From: Ruegeria atlantica
GTDB lineage: Bacteria > Pseudomonadota > Alphaproteobacteria > Rhodobacterales > Rhodobacteraceae
Assembly: GCA_013032095.1 (NCBI GenBank)
Contig: WQBJ01000029.1
Span: 1 to 45,692, forward strand
Reading direction: 5' to 3'
Length of the DNA stretch: 45,692 nucleotides
Shown: in pieces, positions 24,058 to 32,951 of the stretch
Position numbering within the stretch: position 1 is the stretch's first letter
Layout of the letters: every line of letters begins with the position of its first letter
Position numbers and translations under genes: made by a program
Notes under the pieces: model-generated
What the model saw: only the letters and a program-made list of their open reading frames with translations
Told to the model about the DNA's origin: nothing
The model's database searches: none

Positions 24058-26049
24058 TTAATTCTCCAGTCCAAAGCGAATTCGGGCCTGACGGGCACCG
24101 GCGTTGATCAGCTGGTCGGCAATGATGGCGATAAAGGCGATCGACAGGCCGGCCACCAAACCCCGGCCCGTGTCTGCCTTGGTCAGGGCAATATAGACCT
24201 CCTGCCCGAGGTCTCGGGTGCCGACGAGGGCGGTGATGACCAGCATAGACAGCGCCAGCATGATCGTCTGGTTTATGCCCAGCAGGATTTCCGGAAGGGC
24301 CATCGGCAGGCGGATATGGCGCAGCAATTGCGTGCGGGTACAGCCCGAGACCAGACCGGCCTCAATCAGTTCTCCGCTGACCGAGCGCACGCCATGGGCT
24401 GCGTAACGCACCGCCGGAGCCAGCGCATAGAGGACGATGGCAATGAGAGCGGTAAAATCGCCAACGCGGAACAGCATGACAACCGGGATCAGATAGACAA
24501 AGCTTGGCAAGGTTTGCAGTGTGTCGATCAGCAGGCTGATCACCGCTCCTGCTTTCTTGTTCAGCGCGGCCAGCACACCCAGAGGCACTCCGATCAGTGT
24601 TGCAAGGATCACCGATGCCCCGCACAGATAGACGGTCACCATCGCCTTGGACCACAGGCCCGAAACCAAGATCAGCGAGGCCATTCCGCCGCACAGCAGC
24701 GCCAGTCTCCAACCACCCGCATGCCAGCCCAGAAGGGTCAGCATCGCGATAGCCCAGGGCCAGGGTATACCCAGCAGAACCGTCTTGATCGGGATCATGA
24801 ACCAGGTCAGGAAGAAGACCTTGATCGCCTCGAACACGTCGAAATAGTTGACGTTCAGATACTCTACCGTGTTGTCCCAGAACGCGCCCGTGGTGATGGT
24901 CTGGCTTTCGGGGTATTCCAGCAGCAGGGACGAGAACTGGCCCAATACCCAAGTGACGACCAACAGGATCAGCACCAGTACCGTGCGGCGATGGCGTGCC
25001 ACCCACGAGCCCGGCTGTTCGTGATGCACCTGCCCCATCCGCTCGGCAAAGGCTTGGCTCAGCCGGTCGACAGCGATGGCCAGAACGACAATGGCGATCC
25101 CAGCTTCGAACCCTGCGCCAATATCCAGACGGCGTAGCGCGGCAAGGACGTCAAAGCCAAGCCCTCCGGCCCCGATCATCGAAGCGATGATGACCATGTT
25201 CAGCGTCAGCATGATCACCTGATTGACGCCCACCATCAAACTTTGACTGGCCGAAGGCACCAGAACCCGCCACATCAATTGCCGATGGGTCGTGCCCGCC
25301 ATGCGACCAAAATCCAGAATCTCGGGGTCAACTGCCTTTAGCGCCAGCGTGGTGATCCGTACCATCGGCGGGGTAGCATAGATGATTGTGGCCACCAGTG
25401 CCGAAATAGGGCCAAAACCAAACATGAACAGGATCGGCACCAGATAAGCAAATATGGGTATCGTTTGCATCAGGTCCAGAATGGGCGAGATGATCTTTTC
25501 AAAAACCGGATGACGATAGGCAAGAATACCCAGCATCAGCCCGCCACCCGCACCGATCGGCACTGCGATCAGGACCGAGGCCAGCGTCACCATTGCGCTA
25601 TCCCATTGCCCGAAGACGGCCAGATAGATGAAACAGGCCCCGACCAGCGCGGCCAGCGCCCAATCGCGGCAATACTGACCCAGCGCGATCACGGCAGTAA
25701 TAACCACAATCCAACTAATTGCGGGCAGGATCACCGTGGCCTCATTGCCTTGACCACTGACAAATCCATCCGCCAGCAATGCCAGAACGAGATTATAAGG
25801 TTGTTCTATCAACCAAGCGACAGAACGGGTCACATCGGTGAAGGCTATCGGCCCGATGGCGGCGTCCTCAATCAACCAGGTCATCGCCGCTGAGATGTAG
25901 CTTTTGAAAGGGATCACCCACGCGGAGGGGAACTTGGTCAACCAACGCGCATCCAGCGCCTTGCCCAGATCCCGCCCATAGTAACCCAGCACAATCGTGA
26001 TCAGCACAAGCGTCAGAATGACGAACTGGCTGCGATTGAGGCGGGTCAT
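24058..26049 (-). CDS. ProW-like ABC permease, two fused permease domains
   Basis: This encodes 663 residues, about twice a normal ProW. Two complete binding-protein-dependent permease domains follow each other. The first has its EAA-type loop at 'FGRMAGTTHRQLMWRVLVPS' (about 250-270), the second at 'EAGLVSGCTRTQLLRHIRLP' (about 565-585). Each is followed by the 'GINQ/GVNQ...LALSML' helix typical of the glycine betaine/proline permeases. At least twelve hydrophobic segments are present. The fusion makes a pseudo-dimer in one chain, so no second permease gene is needed. Its start overlaps the ATPase stop (ATGA). With the ProV- and ProX-like genes it forms a full importer in the inner membrane for a quaternary amine. 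Confidence 0.93.
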   Translation of the reverse strand: MTRLNRSQFVILTLVLITIVLGYYGRDLGKALDARWLTKFPSAWVIPFKSYISAAMTWLIEDAAIGPIAFTDVTRSVAWLIEQPYNLVLALLADGFVSGQGNEATVILPAISWIVVITAVIALGQYCRDWALAALVGACFIYLAVFGQWDSAMVTLASVLIAVPIGAGGGLMLGILAYRHPVFEKIISPILDLMQTIPIFAYLVPILFMFGFGPISALVATIIYATPPMVRITTLALKAVDPEILDFGRMAGTTHRQLMWRVLVPSASQSLMVGVNQVIMLTLNMVIIASMIGAGGLGFDVLAALRRLDIGAGFEAGIAIVVLAIAVDRLSQAFAERMGQVHHEQPGSWVARHRRTVLVLILLVVTWVLGQFSSLLLEYPESQTITTGAFWDNTVEYLNVNYFDVFEAIKVFFLTWFMIPIKTVLLGIPWPWAIAMLTLLGWHAGGWRLALLCGGMASLILVSGLWSKAMVTVYLCGASVILATLIGVPLGVLAALNKKAGAVISLLIDTLQTLPSFVYLIPVVMLFRVGDFTALIAIVLYALAPAVRYAAHGVRSVSGELIEAGLVSGCTRTQLLRHIRLPMALPEILLGINQTIMLALSMLVITALVGTRDLGQEVYIALTKADTGRGLVAGLSIAFIAIIADQLINAGARQARIRFGLEN

Positions 26050-27092
26050 GCCGCGCCCCTTTCCCCGAACAGCACACGGGCCACGGCTTTACGATCGATC
26101 GTTCCAACAATCTGGCCGCTGTCATCTGATACCGGGATTGGGTTGTCCGAGGCGATGATCTTTTCAGCCACATCCGACACACGTGTTGCCCGCGGGATCG
26201 GCTCGCCTTCGCCCGAGGTACCAGAATTCATTATGCCCCCTATGGTCAGGACCTTGGAGCGCGGAATATGACGGGTGAATTCCTCGACGTAATCGGTGGC
26301 AGGGTTCATCACCAATTCTTCCGGCGTGGCGATCTGGATCACTTCGCCATCTTTCATGATGGCAATGCGGTCGGCCAGACGCACGGCCTCTTCAAAGTCG
26401 TGAGTGATGAAGACGATAGTCTTGTGCAGGCGCTCCTGCAGACGCAGGAACTCATCCTGCATTTCGCGGCGAATAAGGGGGTCAAGCGCCGAAAAGGGCT
26501 CGTCCAGAAACCACAAGTCGGGTTCTGTCACCAGCGATCGCGCGATGCCGACACGCTGCTGCTGCCCACCCGAAAGTTCGCGCGGGTAGTAGTCCTCGCG
26601 CCCTTTCAGGCCGACCAGTTCAACCACTTCGCGCGCTTTGGCCTCGGCTTCTTCTTTGGGCGTGGCCTGAATGGTCAGCGGGAACATGACGTTCTGCAAC
26701 ACGGTCAGATGTGGTAGCAACGCAAAGTGTTGGAACACCATGCCCATCTTGTGACGGCGGATCTCGATCAGCTCTTTTTCGCTGGCCCGCAGCAGGTCTG
26801 CCCCGTCAAACAGAACCTCTCCACCCGTCGGCTCGATCAACCGCGACAGGCAGCGTACCAGAGTGGACTTGCCGGACCCGGACAACCCCATGATGATGAA
26901 AATTTCACCTTCAGCGATATCGATATTGGCATTGCGAACTGCCCCGATGACACCTGCGTTTCGAATGTCGTCCGCAGAGGGGCCAGGCGTACGCCGCAAC
27001 AACGTCTCAGCGTTGCCACCATAGAGTTTCCAAACGTTTCTGCAGGACAGTTTGATCTTGGGGGTCATGGGGGGGTCCGGAAAAGCAGTCAA
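26046..27092 (-). CDS. ProV-like ABC transporter ATPase
   Basis: This encodes 348 residues. Walker A is '[14 protein letters not shown]' (about 69-82), the signature is '[15 protein letters not shown]' (about 169-183), Walker B is '[15 protein letters not shown]' and the switch His is in '[18 protein letters not shown]'. The C-terminal 70 residues contain one CBS-like segment ('[20 protein letters not shown]', 'GTIDRKAV'). Glycine betaine ATPases such as OpuAA and ProV carry two CBS domains that sense ionic strength. Here only one is visible, so osmotic gating may be reduced. The N-terminal extension '[12 protein letters not shown]' and the '[17 protein letters not shown]' style are typical of the ProV group. 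It begins 46 bases after the binding protein gene. Confidence 0.94.
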   Translation of the reverse strand: MTAFPDPPMTPKIKLSCRNVWKLYGGNAETLLRRTPGPSADDIRNAGVIGAVRNANIDIAEGEIFIIMGLSGSGKSTLVRCLSRLIEPTGGEVLFDGADLLRASEKELIEIRRHKMGMVFQHFALLPHLTVLQNVMFPLTIQATPKEEAEAKAREVVELVGLKGREDYYPRELSGGQQQRVGIARSLVTEPDLWFLDEPFSALDPLIRREMQDEFLRLQERLHKTIVFITHDFEEAVRLADRIAIMKDGEVIQIATPEELVMNPATDYVEEFTRHIPRSKVLTIGGIMNSGTSGEGEPIPRATRVSDVAEKIIASDNPIPVSDDSGQIVGTIDRKAVARVLFGERGAA

Positions 27093-27137
27093 AAAGCCGG
27101 AGCGAGGGGAGAGGGCTACTCGCTCCGGCAGGGCAGA

Positions 27138-28082
27138 TTATTTGGAAATCCAACCGGACCAGCGGTCCTTGTTTGCTTCCATCCAATCCGCGACAACAGT
27201 ATCAATGTCGACACCTTCCAGATCAGCTTTGCCGACCATGGCGCTCATTTCGTCATTGTTGATATTGTAGGCTTCGATGATGTCATACGCGCCGGGCCAT
27301 TTTTCCTGCAGGCCGGACCAGGCCGCTTTCCAGATCGGACCACGGGGCTTGCCGCAATCATAAGCCAGATCCGGGTTCACACCCACGGACGGGTCACTGT
27401 AGCACTCGGCCGAATATGGCGGGAACTCCACAAACTCACCGTCATATTTTGCGGGTGCCCAATGCGGAACGTACACCCAAAGCATAATTGGATCTTCGCG
27501 CTGATAAGCGGACTCCAGTTCGGCGAACAGGGCCGCATCGGTGCCCGCGTGGACAACTTCAAATTCCAACTCCAGCGCCTCGACACGCTCTTCATCAAAG
27601 CCGCCCCAGGTAACCGGACCGCCCACATACCGCCCGTTCGGAGCGGTTTCAGCCGTTGCAAATTCTTCGGCGCAATCCTTGAGTGCTTCCCAGTTCGGCA
27701 GACCGGGGCACTGCTCTTTCATGTAAGAAGGATACCACCATTCCTCGATCGCCATCAGCCCGGTTTCGCCGACATTCACGACATTCCCGGTTGCAGTTGC
27801 CTCATCCAACGCTTCGCGCCCGGTGGTTTCCCAAATCTCCATTGCCAGATGCAGATCACCCGTTTTCAAGCCCGCAAACTGCGCAATGTAGTCAGCCTGA
27901 AGGTATTCGACGTTGTAGCCCGCTTCTTGCAGGATCGAACCCATGATCTTTGTGTTGATCAACTGCCCAGACCAGTCATGCAGCGTCAACTTGATAGGGT
28001 CGGTCGATTCCACGGCCAATGCGGGTGAAAACGCTCCAGCAGCCGCAAGGGCCAAAGCGCAGAGTCCCAGTTTGCCTTTCAT
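27138..28082 (-). CDS. OpuAC/ProX-like periplasmic binding protein
   Basis: This encodes 314 residues. A signal peptide is evident (MKGKLGLCALALAAAG, cleavage probably after 'SPALA', near residue 23). There is no lipobox Cys at the cleavage site, so the mature protein is soluble in the periplasm. The family pattern includes 'KLTLHDWSGQLINTKIMGSI', 'GDLHLAMEIWETTGREAL', 'EEWWYPSYM' and 'PIMLWVYVPHWAPAKY'; the many Trp residues can supply the aromatic cage for a quaternary ammonium head group. It is the first gene of the operon and would be the most highly expressed. The divergent regulator gene and the dyads at 28148-28270 lie directly upstream. Betaine, choline or a relative is the likely ligand, but the exact one cannot be read. 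Confidence 0.93.
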   Translation of the reverse strand: MKGKLGLCALALAAAGAFSPALAVESTDPIKLTLHDWSGQLINTKIMGSILQEAGYNVEYLQADYIAQFAGLKTGDLHLAMEIWETTGREALDEATATGNVVNVGETGLMAIEEWWYPSYMKEQCPGLPNWEALKDCAEEFATAETAPNGRYVGGPVTWGGFDEERVEALELEFEVVHAGTDAALFAELESAYQREDPIMLWVYVPHWAPAKYDGEFVEFPPYSAECYSDPSVGVNPDLAYDCGKPRGPIWKAAWSGLQEKWPGAYDIIEAYNINNDEMSAMVGKADLEGVDIDTVVADWMEANKDRWSGWISK

Positions 28083-28147
28083 TTTACCATCTCCCTGTTG
28101 TGGTTTTTTGTGATGAATCGGCGTTGTTTTCTGTAGACCAGCACAAT

Positions 28148-28270
28148 GTGAGGTTTTATGTCAACTAAAACCACGTTTAACCACATATAATAACATTTTT
28201 CGGATCACAGGATGAGGATATGCGAGGTTATATTGTATTATGTGGTGATTGTGATATGCGTGAACCTCAC
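28148..28270. promoter_or_regulatory. Divergent promoter region with dyad elements
   Basis: Between the ProX-like and DeoR-type starts are matching inverted elements: GTGAGGTT at 28148-28155 with AACCTCAC at 28263-28270, and ACCACATATAATAACA at 28180-28195 with TGTATTATGTGGT at 28234-28246. A further GAGGTT is at 28224-28229, and AACCAC occurs twice near 28169 and 28179. The nested arrangement is about what a DeoR-type multimer that loops DNA would use. AT-rich segments inside can serve as -10 elements for both directions. Confidence 0.5.
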
Positions 28271-28299
28271 ATTCACAGCAGGAAATCTGACGCAAACTT

Positions 28300-29088
28300 A
28301 TGAACCTGAAGACCACAAACCAGCGAGAAGATGAGATTTTGCGGGCTTTGGCCCGGGTCGGCGGTTCTTGCCGCGTCAGCTTTCTGGCCAATGAGTTGGG
28401 TGTCACGCTGGAAACCATCCGCCGCAACGTGCGCAATCTTGAAGAGCGAAGCATCGTGCGCAAAGTACATGGCGGCGTTCACCTGCTGGAAGACATTCTG
28501 GAACCTACGCTGGAAAGCCGTCTGGATAAAAAGGTCGACGCAAAGGAAAAACTGGCCAAAGCCGTGGCTGAAATCATCAGCGATGGGGATTCTGTTTTCC
28601 TCGATATTGGGTCGACAACGGCCTACGTGGCCAAAGCCTTAAAAAACCACAAAGATCTGTTCGTTGTGACCAACTCCGTGGTCGTCGCCAATGAACTGGC
28701 AGCCCACAACAATAACAGGGTTTACATGGCAGGTGGCGAACTGCGCCCTCATGACGGCGGCGCGTTCGGGGTGGAAGCGCAAGAATTGATCAAACGCCTG
28801 AATGTTCGCTTTGCCATCCTTTCGGTTGGTGCGGTGAATGCCGATCTGGGTTTCATGCTGCATGACCTGCAAGAGGCCAACCTGGCCCGCATCGCGATCG
28901 AAAGCGCTCAAGTGCGTGTGGTGGTGGCCGATGGTGAAAAGCTGGGTAAACGCGCTCCGGTCACGTTACAGGCCGCGCAGGATATCAACCTGTTTTTTAC
29001 TGATGTTCAGCCATCACGATCCATTGAGAAAATGCTCATTGAAAACGAAATTGACTTAGTGGTTACCGACGGGCCAGGCCCTGATTAG
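28300..29088 (+). CDS. DeoR-family transcriptional regulator
   Basis: This encodes 262 residues. The N-terminal DeoR helix-turn-helix covers about 9-62 ('REDEILRALARVGGSCRVSF', 'GVTLETIRRNVRNLEE', 'KVHGGVHL'). The C-terminal sensor (about 78-240) has the phosphate-binding style 'DSVFLDIGSTTAYVAKAL', 'VVTNSVVVANELA', 'MAGGELRP', 'VVVADGEKLGKRAP'. DeoR proteins normally respond to phosphorylated metabolites. It is transcribed away from the transport/kinase/flavoprotein operon and probably represses it. A kinase in that operon would make a natural phosphorylated inducer, a link that is inference. An HTH regulator of the DeoR type controlling a betaine-type transporter is unusual. Confidence 0.92.
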   Translation: MNLKTTNQREDEILRALARVGGSCRVSFLANELGVTLETIRRNVRNLEERSIVRKVHGGVHLLEDILEPTLESRLDKKVDAKEKLAKAVAEIISDGDSVFLDIGSTTAYVAKALKNHKDLFVVTNSVVVANELAAHNNNRVYMAGGELRPHDGGAFGVEAQELIKRLNVRFAILSVGAVNADLGFMLHDLQEANLARIAIESAQVRVVVADGEKLGKRAPVTLQAAQDINLFFTDVQPSRSIEKMLIENEIDLVVTDGPGPD

Positions 29089-29303
29089 AGGGGAATACAG
29101 GCAGATCTTTAACGGCTTCACCGATTTGGATTCCAGCCAAATAGTGTGCCGGTTCAGCACATGCGACCTGTCAAAACCAAAGACACGGTTAAAACACACG
29201 TGTCGCCTGCACGCCCTGGTGACAGCCGAGGGATGTTCCCTTCAGGCAGGCTGGCTGAATATGCGGCCCCCCTCGGCATTTCCCTTTTCAGCGAACTCTA
29301 AGA

Positions 29304-30044
29304 TCAACCGCGTACAAGATGGCCGCCATCAACATCAAGAACTGAACCCGTCAGGAATCCGTTGGTCATGGCCATGATCACAGCCTGTGCGATTTCATGC
29401 GCCTGCCCCACGCGACCAACCGGCAAGCTACCACCGATTTGAGCGTACATGCCTTCTCGCGCTTCTTCGGGCATATCGGCATAGGCTTCGGTTGCGACCA
29501 TGCCCGGACTGATGCAGTTAACGCGCACCTTTCCAGCCAACTCTTGCGCAAGCCCTTTGGCCAAGGCTTCAACGGCCGCATTGACCGCACCCAGACCGGT
29601 TGCACCTGCCGAAGGACGACGGCTCAAAACGCCCGAAAACAAGGAAATCGAGCCCCCTTCAGACAGATAAGGCAATACCTCGCGCACGGTTACATAGGGG
29701 CCAATGAATTTAGCTTCCAGCATGGCGCGCAGATCCCCAGTTGGCAGATCCGAAAATGCGCCATGTGCCGCGCTGGAGGCCGAGATTACCAGATGGTCTA
29801 CCTGTCCCAGACCCGCAGCCCAGGCTTTGACGCGCGCCTCGTCAGTCGTATCTACAGCAGCTACCGACACGTCCCCGTCGATAGCGGAAGCGACTGCATG
29901 CAACTTTTCCTGATTGCGGCTGGCAAGCGTCACTCTAGCACCCAGACCAACTGCCAATTCCGCAGTTGCTTTTCCCATGCCACTGCCTCCGCCGACAATG
30001 ACGACGTGTTTTCTGTTCAAGGCATCTTCGAGTAGTGCTCTCAT
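29304..30044 (-). CDS. SDR-family protein lacking the catalytic Tyr and Lys
   Basis: This encodes 246 residues with a Rossmann fold. The cofactor motif is 'VVIVGGGSGMGKATAEL' (about 14-30), with 'TLASRNQEKL' after strand 2, where the Arg suggests NADP preference. 'DHLVISAS' (NNAG-like position) and the C-terminal 'NGFLTGSVLDVDGGHL' are typical of classical short-chain dehydrogenases. However, the catalytic Y-x-x-x-K is replaced: where 'YSASKAAVEAL' is expected the sequence has 'LGAVNAAVEAL', so Tyr is Leu and Lys is Asn. The Ser in 'SLFSGVLS' remains. A group of such SDRs exists and their reaction is not clear to me. It is divergent from a LysR gene 116 bases away, so the LysR is likely its regulator. 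Confidence 0.88.
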   Translation of the reverse strand: MRALLEDALNRKHVVIVGGGSGMGKATAELAVGLGARVTLASRNQEKLHAVASAIDGDVSVAAVDTTDEARVKAWAAGLGQVDHLVISASSAAHGAFSDLPTGDLRAMLEAKFIGPYVTVREVLPYLSEGGSISLFSGVLSRRPSAGATGLGAVNAAVEALAKGLAQELAGKVRVNCISPGMVATEAYADMPEEAREGMYAQIGGSLPVGRVGQAHEIAQAVIMAMTNGFLTGSVLDVDGGHLVRG

Positions 30045-30150
30045 GACAGAGTTTCCCTTTCTCCGCTGTCGGCCCGGTTGCCGAACCCGTTACTGAGCTT
30101 CAAATAGAGCGCCGTCAGAAATAGTTGAAATGGATAATTAAAATACCGTA

Positions 30151-30167
30151 AATTCATGAAATGAATT
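30151..30167. promoter_or_regulatory. Palindrome over the LysR start codon
   Basis: AATTCAT-GAA-ATGAATT is a perfect 7-bp dyad with a 3-base centre and includes the T-N11-A core of LysR-type sites. Its right arm contains the ATG of the LysR gene (30161), so binding there would block its own expression. It lies 107 bases from the divergent SDR start. Confidence 0.5.
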
Positions 30168-31087
30168 TAAATACGCTCGACCTAAATTTGCTCAAAGCGT
30201 TTGATGCACTCTACCGCGAGAGGCACGTAGGCCGCGCCGGTGCTTCGATCGGGCTTGCGCAACCCTCAATGAGTAACGCATTGAATCGCTTGCGGGCTCA
30301 GTTCGACGATCAATTGTTTCTTCGGGGTCCGGATGGCATGACGCCCACCGCCAAGGCCGAGGCCATGGCCCCACAGGTTCAAGATGCGCTCGCATCCATT
30401 GTGCGTTTGCTGGCGCCTGTCGAATTTGATCCACGAACCATAGAAGCAGATGTGAGCATTGCCGCTGCGGATCTTATTATTATCAACATCGCACCTCACC
30501 TGATGACCTACCTGCATGAAGCTGCGCCCAATGTGCGGGTGAGCTTTGTTCCCTTGGACAAACGCATGATGGAACAAGACCTAGACGACGGGTCAGTGAC
30601 GCTGGCCATCGGAACATTTGGCAGGCTACCAGCTCGGTTTCTGCGCAAGACCGTTCTGCAGGATCATTTCATCTGCATCACCCGCCAAGGGTTGTTCAAC
30701 GAAGGTGAAAGACTCACACTTGAAAACTATATCAAAGGCCAACATGCCTTGATGACCTTAAGCGGCGATTTCACAGGTGCAGTGGATCAAGCTCTCAAGC
30801 GGCTGGGGTATTGTCGGCGAGTCGTCATGACCAGCACTCAGATGACGCTCTTGCCGGATATTATTGCTCGATCCGATCTCATCGCGACGATCCCCGCTGC
30901 TCTAGCCCCATTTGCCCAAAGGGCAGGCTGTTGCATATTCCAACCGCCCTTGGAATTGACCAACTGGGATATCGACCTGATCCAGACGCAAAGGTCCGCT
31001 GCAGAGCCCCTGGGGAGTTTCTTGAGCGGGATAGTGCAAAGTATCTTGGAAAAGCACCTGAAGGCGTTCCCGCCTATCATCCGCTGA
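30161..31087 (+). CDS. LysR-family transcriptional regulator (next to SDR)
   Basis: This encodes 308 residues. The N-terminal winged helix (about 4-65) reads 'LDLNLLKAFDALYRERHVGR', 'GLAQPSMSNALNRLRAQFDD', 'LFLRGPDGMTPTAKA', the pattern of NodD/PA2758-like LysR proteins. The C-terminal substrate-binding domain (about 90-300) follows, with 'VSIAAADLIIINIAPHLMTY' and 'LPARFLRKTVLQDHFICITR'. It is divergent from the SDR gene and is probably activated by a substrate of that enzyme. There is no sign of an operon downstream; a 363-base gap without genes follows. Confidence 0.93.
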   Translation: MNLNTLDLNLLKAFDALYRERHVGRAGASIGLAQPSMSNALNRLRAQFDDQLFLRGPDGMTPTAKAEAMAPQVQDALASIVRLLAPVEFDPRTIEADVSIAAADLIIINIAPHLMTYLHEAAPNVRVSFVPLDKRMMEQDLDDGSVTLAIGTFGRLPARFLRKTVLQDHFICITRQGLFNEGERLTLENYIKGQHALMTLSGDFTGAVDQALKRLGYCRRVVMTSTQMTLLPDIIARSDLIATIPAALAPFAQRAGCCIFQPPLELTNWDIDLIQTQRSAAEPLGSFLSGIVQSILEKHLKAFPPIIR

Positions 31088-31450
31088 ACAGATTTTCAAA
31101 AAGGCAAGCGCGGCGTACGCAGCTACATAAGTGTCCGCGATGGTGTTCTTTGATCGGCTTCTAATACCCCGATTTTGCCAGCTTTCGACACAGGCTGTTC
31201 GGGGTGTGATGGGCGGCAACCAAATCGCGCATCAGTGATTGCATCGGGCGGGTAAATTTGGGGGGGGCGCGATCGAGCGGGCACAAACCACTGAAAACCT
31301 GTGATTTGCGATCAGACGGTCTCGACATTGGACCGCGGACGCTTCCAATTTGTGTGAAAATTACTCACCAAAACCTAAAAATATTGAAATTGAGCTAACA
31401 AAAAACCCTTCCTAAGATGCGCGGGAAAAGGCTTTATTGAGGGTGCGTTC
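31088..31450. other. Non-coding gap before the MttB operon
   Basis: I see no gene in these 363 bases. There is a run of eight or more G residues around 31259-31268. The stretch 31355-31410 is AT-rich and holds the likely promoter of the downstream operon. GAGGGTG in front of the MttB start can be its ribosome binding site. No convincing hairpin terminator was found for the upstream LysR gene. Confidence 0.5.
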
Positions 31451-32947
31451 ATGCGGCGAACACGAACCAAACGGGCTGCCAAACCCACCACGCCACGGAG
31501 GACCTTGCCACCCCTCGGTGGCCGTTTCATGCCTCTTGACCATGGCAAACTGACACATATTACCGACACTGCCTTCGACATACTGGAGCGGATCGGTGTG
31601 TCCGGCGCGCCAGACGACATCCGCATTCTGGCACTGGAAAATGGTGCCGTAGCACGCGCGGATGGACGCATTACCTTTCCACGCGGGTTGGTCGAAGACA
31701 TGATCGCCAAGGCCTGCAAACGGGTCGAACTGCCCGGATTCCTTCGAGATCGCGGCATCGAGGTCGGCGGGGGTCGAGTGCATATTGGCACCGGCGGTGC
31801 TGCCGTGCAGGTGCTGGATGCTGCCACGAACACGTTCCGCGACAGCACATTGCAGGATCTCTATGGCCTGATGCGGATCGTGGATGCTTGCAACAGCATA
31901 CACTATTCACTGCGCCCCGTTGTGGCGCGAAACCTCGAAGACCCGCTCACGCTGGACATCAACACCGCCTTCGCAGCAATGAAGGCGACCTCGAAGCCGA
32001 TTGGCACCAGCTTCTTTGAACCGGCTAATGTGACACCGGTTATTGAGATGTTCGACGAAGCCCTTGGTGGCGAAGGTGCGTTTCGTGCGCAACCCTTCTG
32101 CTTTGCATCGGTTTGCCATGTCGTGCCACCCCTGACTCTGGCCGAAGAGGCCTGCAGCGTAATGCAAGAATGCGTGCGGTTGGGCATGCCACTGCAAATC
32201 TGTTCGGCTGCGCAGGCGGGCGCGACCAGCCCTGCCGCACTGGCGGGCGCATTGGCGCAGGGCTTGGCAGAGTCGCTGGCAGGCTTGGTGCTGGTCAACA
32301 TGATGCAGCCAGGGTTCCCCTGCATACTGGCATTTCTGCCCTTCATTTCCGATCTTCGCACCGGCGCAATGACCGGCGGTTCGGGCGAGGCCGCGGTGGC
32401 CAACGCCGCTGCCGCCCAACTATTGCTGAGCCTCGGCCTGCCTTCGACCGTATCGGCGGGCATGACCGATGCCAAGACTGCGGATTCGCAGTCTGGCTAT
32501 GAAAAGGGCTATACGATCGCGCTGGCTGCGCAGGGCGGGGCCGACATGATAAATCTGTCTGTAGGTATGCTCGGTTCAATCATGGCCGCCAGTAAAGAGG
32601 CGCTGGTGATCGATAACGACATGTGCGGCGCCATCCTGCGCACGGTGCGCGGGGTTGAAATGTTCGAGGACTCCATTGATCTGGATATGATCGAAGAAGT
32701 GGTGACCGGCGAAGGGCATTTCCTTGGCACCGCCCAGACACTGGACCTGATGACCAAGGAATATGTCTACCCATCGCTGGGGGATCGTCAGAGCGTCAAC
32801 GATTGGCTGGAAAGCGGTGCGCAAACGGTCTGGGACCGCGCCATTGCCCGCGTCGCTGAGATTGAGGCGCAGCCTGCGCCCTCTCATCTGTCTGCCGATA
32901 TCGAGGCCGCCCTGCGCGCCCGTCTGCCCATCCATCTGAAAGACTAA
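31451..32947 (+). CDS. MttB-family (trimethylamine methyltransferase-like) protein without pyrrolysine
   Basis: This encodes 498 residues in one uninterrupted frame. The MttB/MtgB TIM-barrel family is recognisable from 'LTHITDTAFDILERIGVSGA', 'GGGRVHIGTGGAAVQVLD', 'QDLYGLMRIVDACNSIHYS', 'GAMTGGSGEAAVANAAAAQL' and 'GMTDAKTADSQSGYEKG'. Methanogen MttB has an in-frame amber codon read as pyrrolysine; here no TAG interrupts the frame, as in bacterial MtgB-type proteins that demethylate glycine betaine or related quaternary amines with a corrinoid protein. No corrinoid protein or reactivator is in the window. The next two genes are DMGDH-like flavoproteins starting 4 and 5 bases after the preceding stops. 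The operon therefore looks built to strip successive methyl groups from a betaine. Confidence 0.9.
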   Translation: MRRTRTKRAAKPTTPRRTLPPLGGRFMPLDHGKLTHITDTAFDILERIGVSGAPDDIRILALENGAVARADGRITFPRGLVEDMIAKACKRVELPGFLRDRGIEVGGGRVHIGTGGAAVQVLDAATNTFRDSTLQDLYGLMRIVDACNSIHYSLRPVVARNLEDPLTLDINTAFAAMKATSKPIGTSFFEPANVTPVIEMFDEALGGEGAFRAQPFCFASVCHVVPPLTLAEEACSVMQECVRLGMPLQICSAAQAGATSPAALAGALAQGLAESLAGLVLVNMMQPGFPCILAFLPFISDLRTGAMTGGSGEAAVANAAAAQLLLSLGLPSTVSAGMTDAKTADSQSGYEKGYTIALAAQGGADMINLSVGMLGSIMAASKEALVIDNDMCGAILRTVRGVEMFEDSIDLDMIEEVVTGEGHFLGTAQTLDLMTKEYVYPSLGDRQSVNDWLESGAQTVWDRAIARVAEIEAQPAPSHLSADIEAALRARLPIHLKD

Positions 32948-32951
32948 ACTC

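Noticed and set aside
26727..28028. Long plus-strand open frame of 433 codons
   Set aside because: It is antisense to the ProV- and ProX-like genes, has no recognisable domain and has the composition of a GC-rich shadow frame.
31451..32947. Pyrrolysine-containing MttB
   Set aside because: There is no in-frame TAG in the gene, so the protein belongs to the non-pyrrolysine branch.
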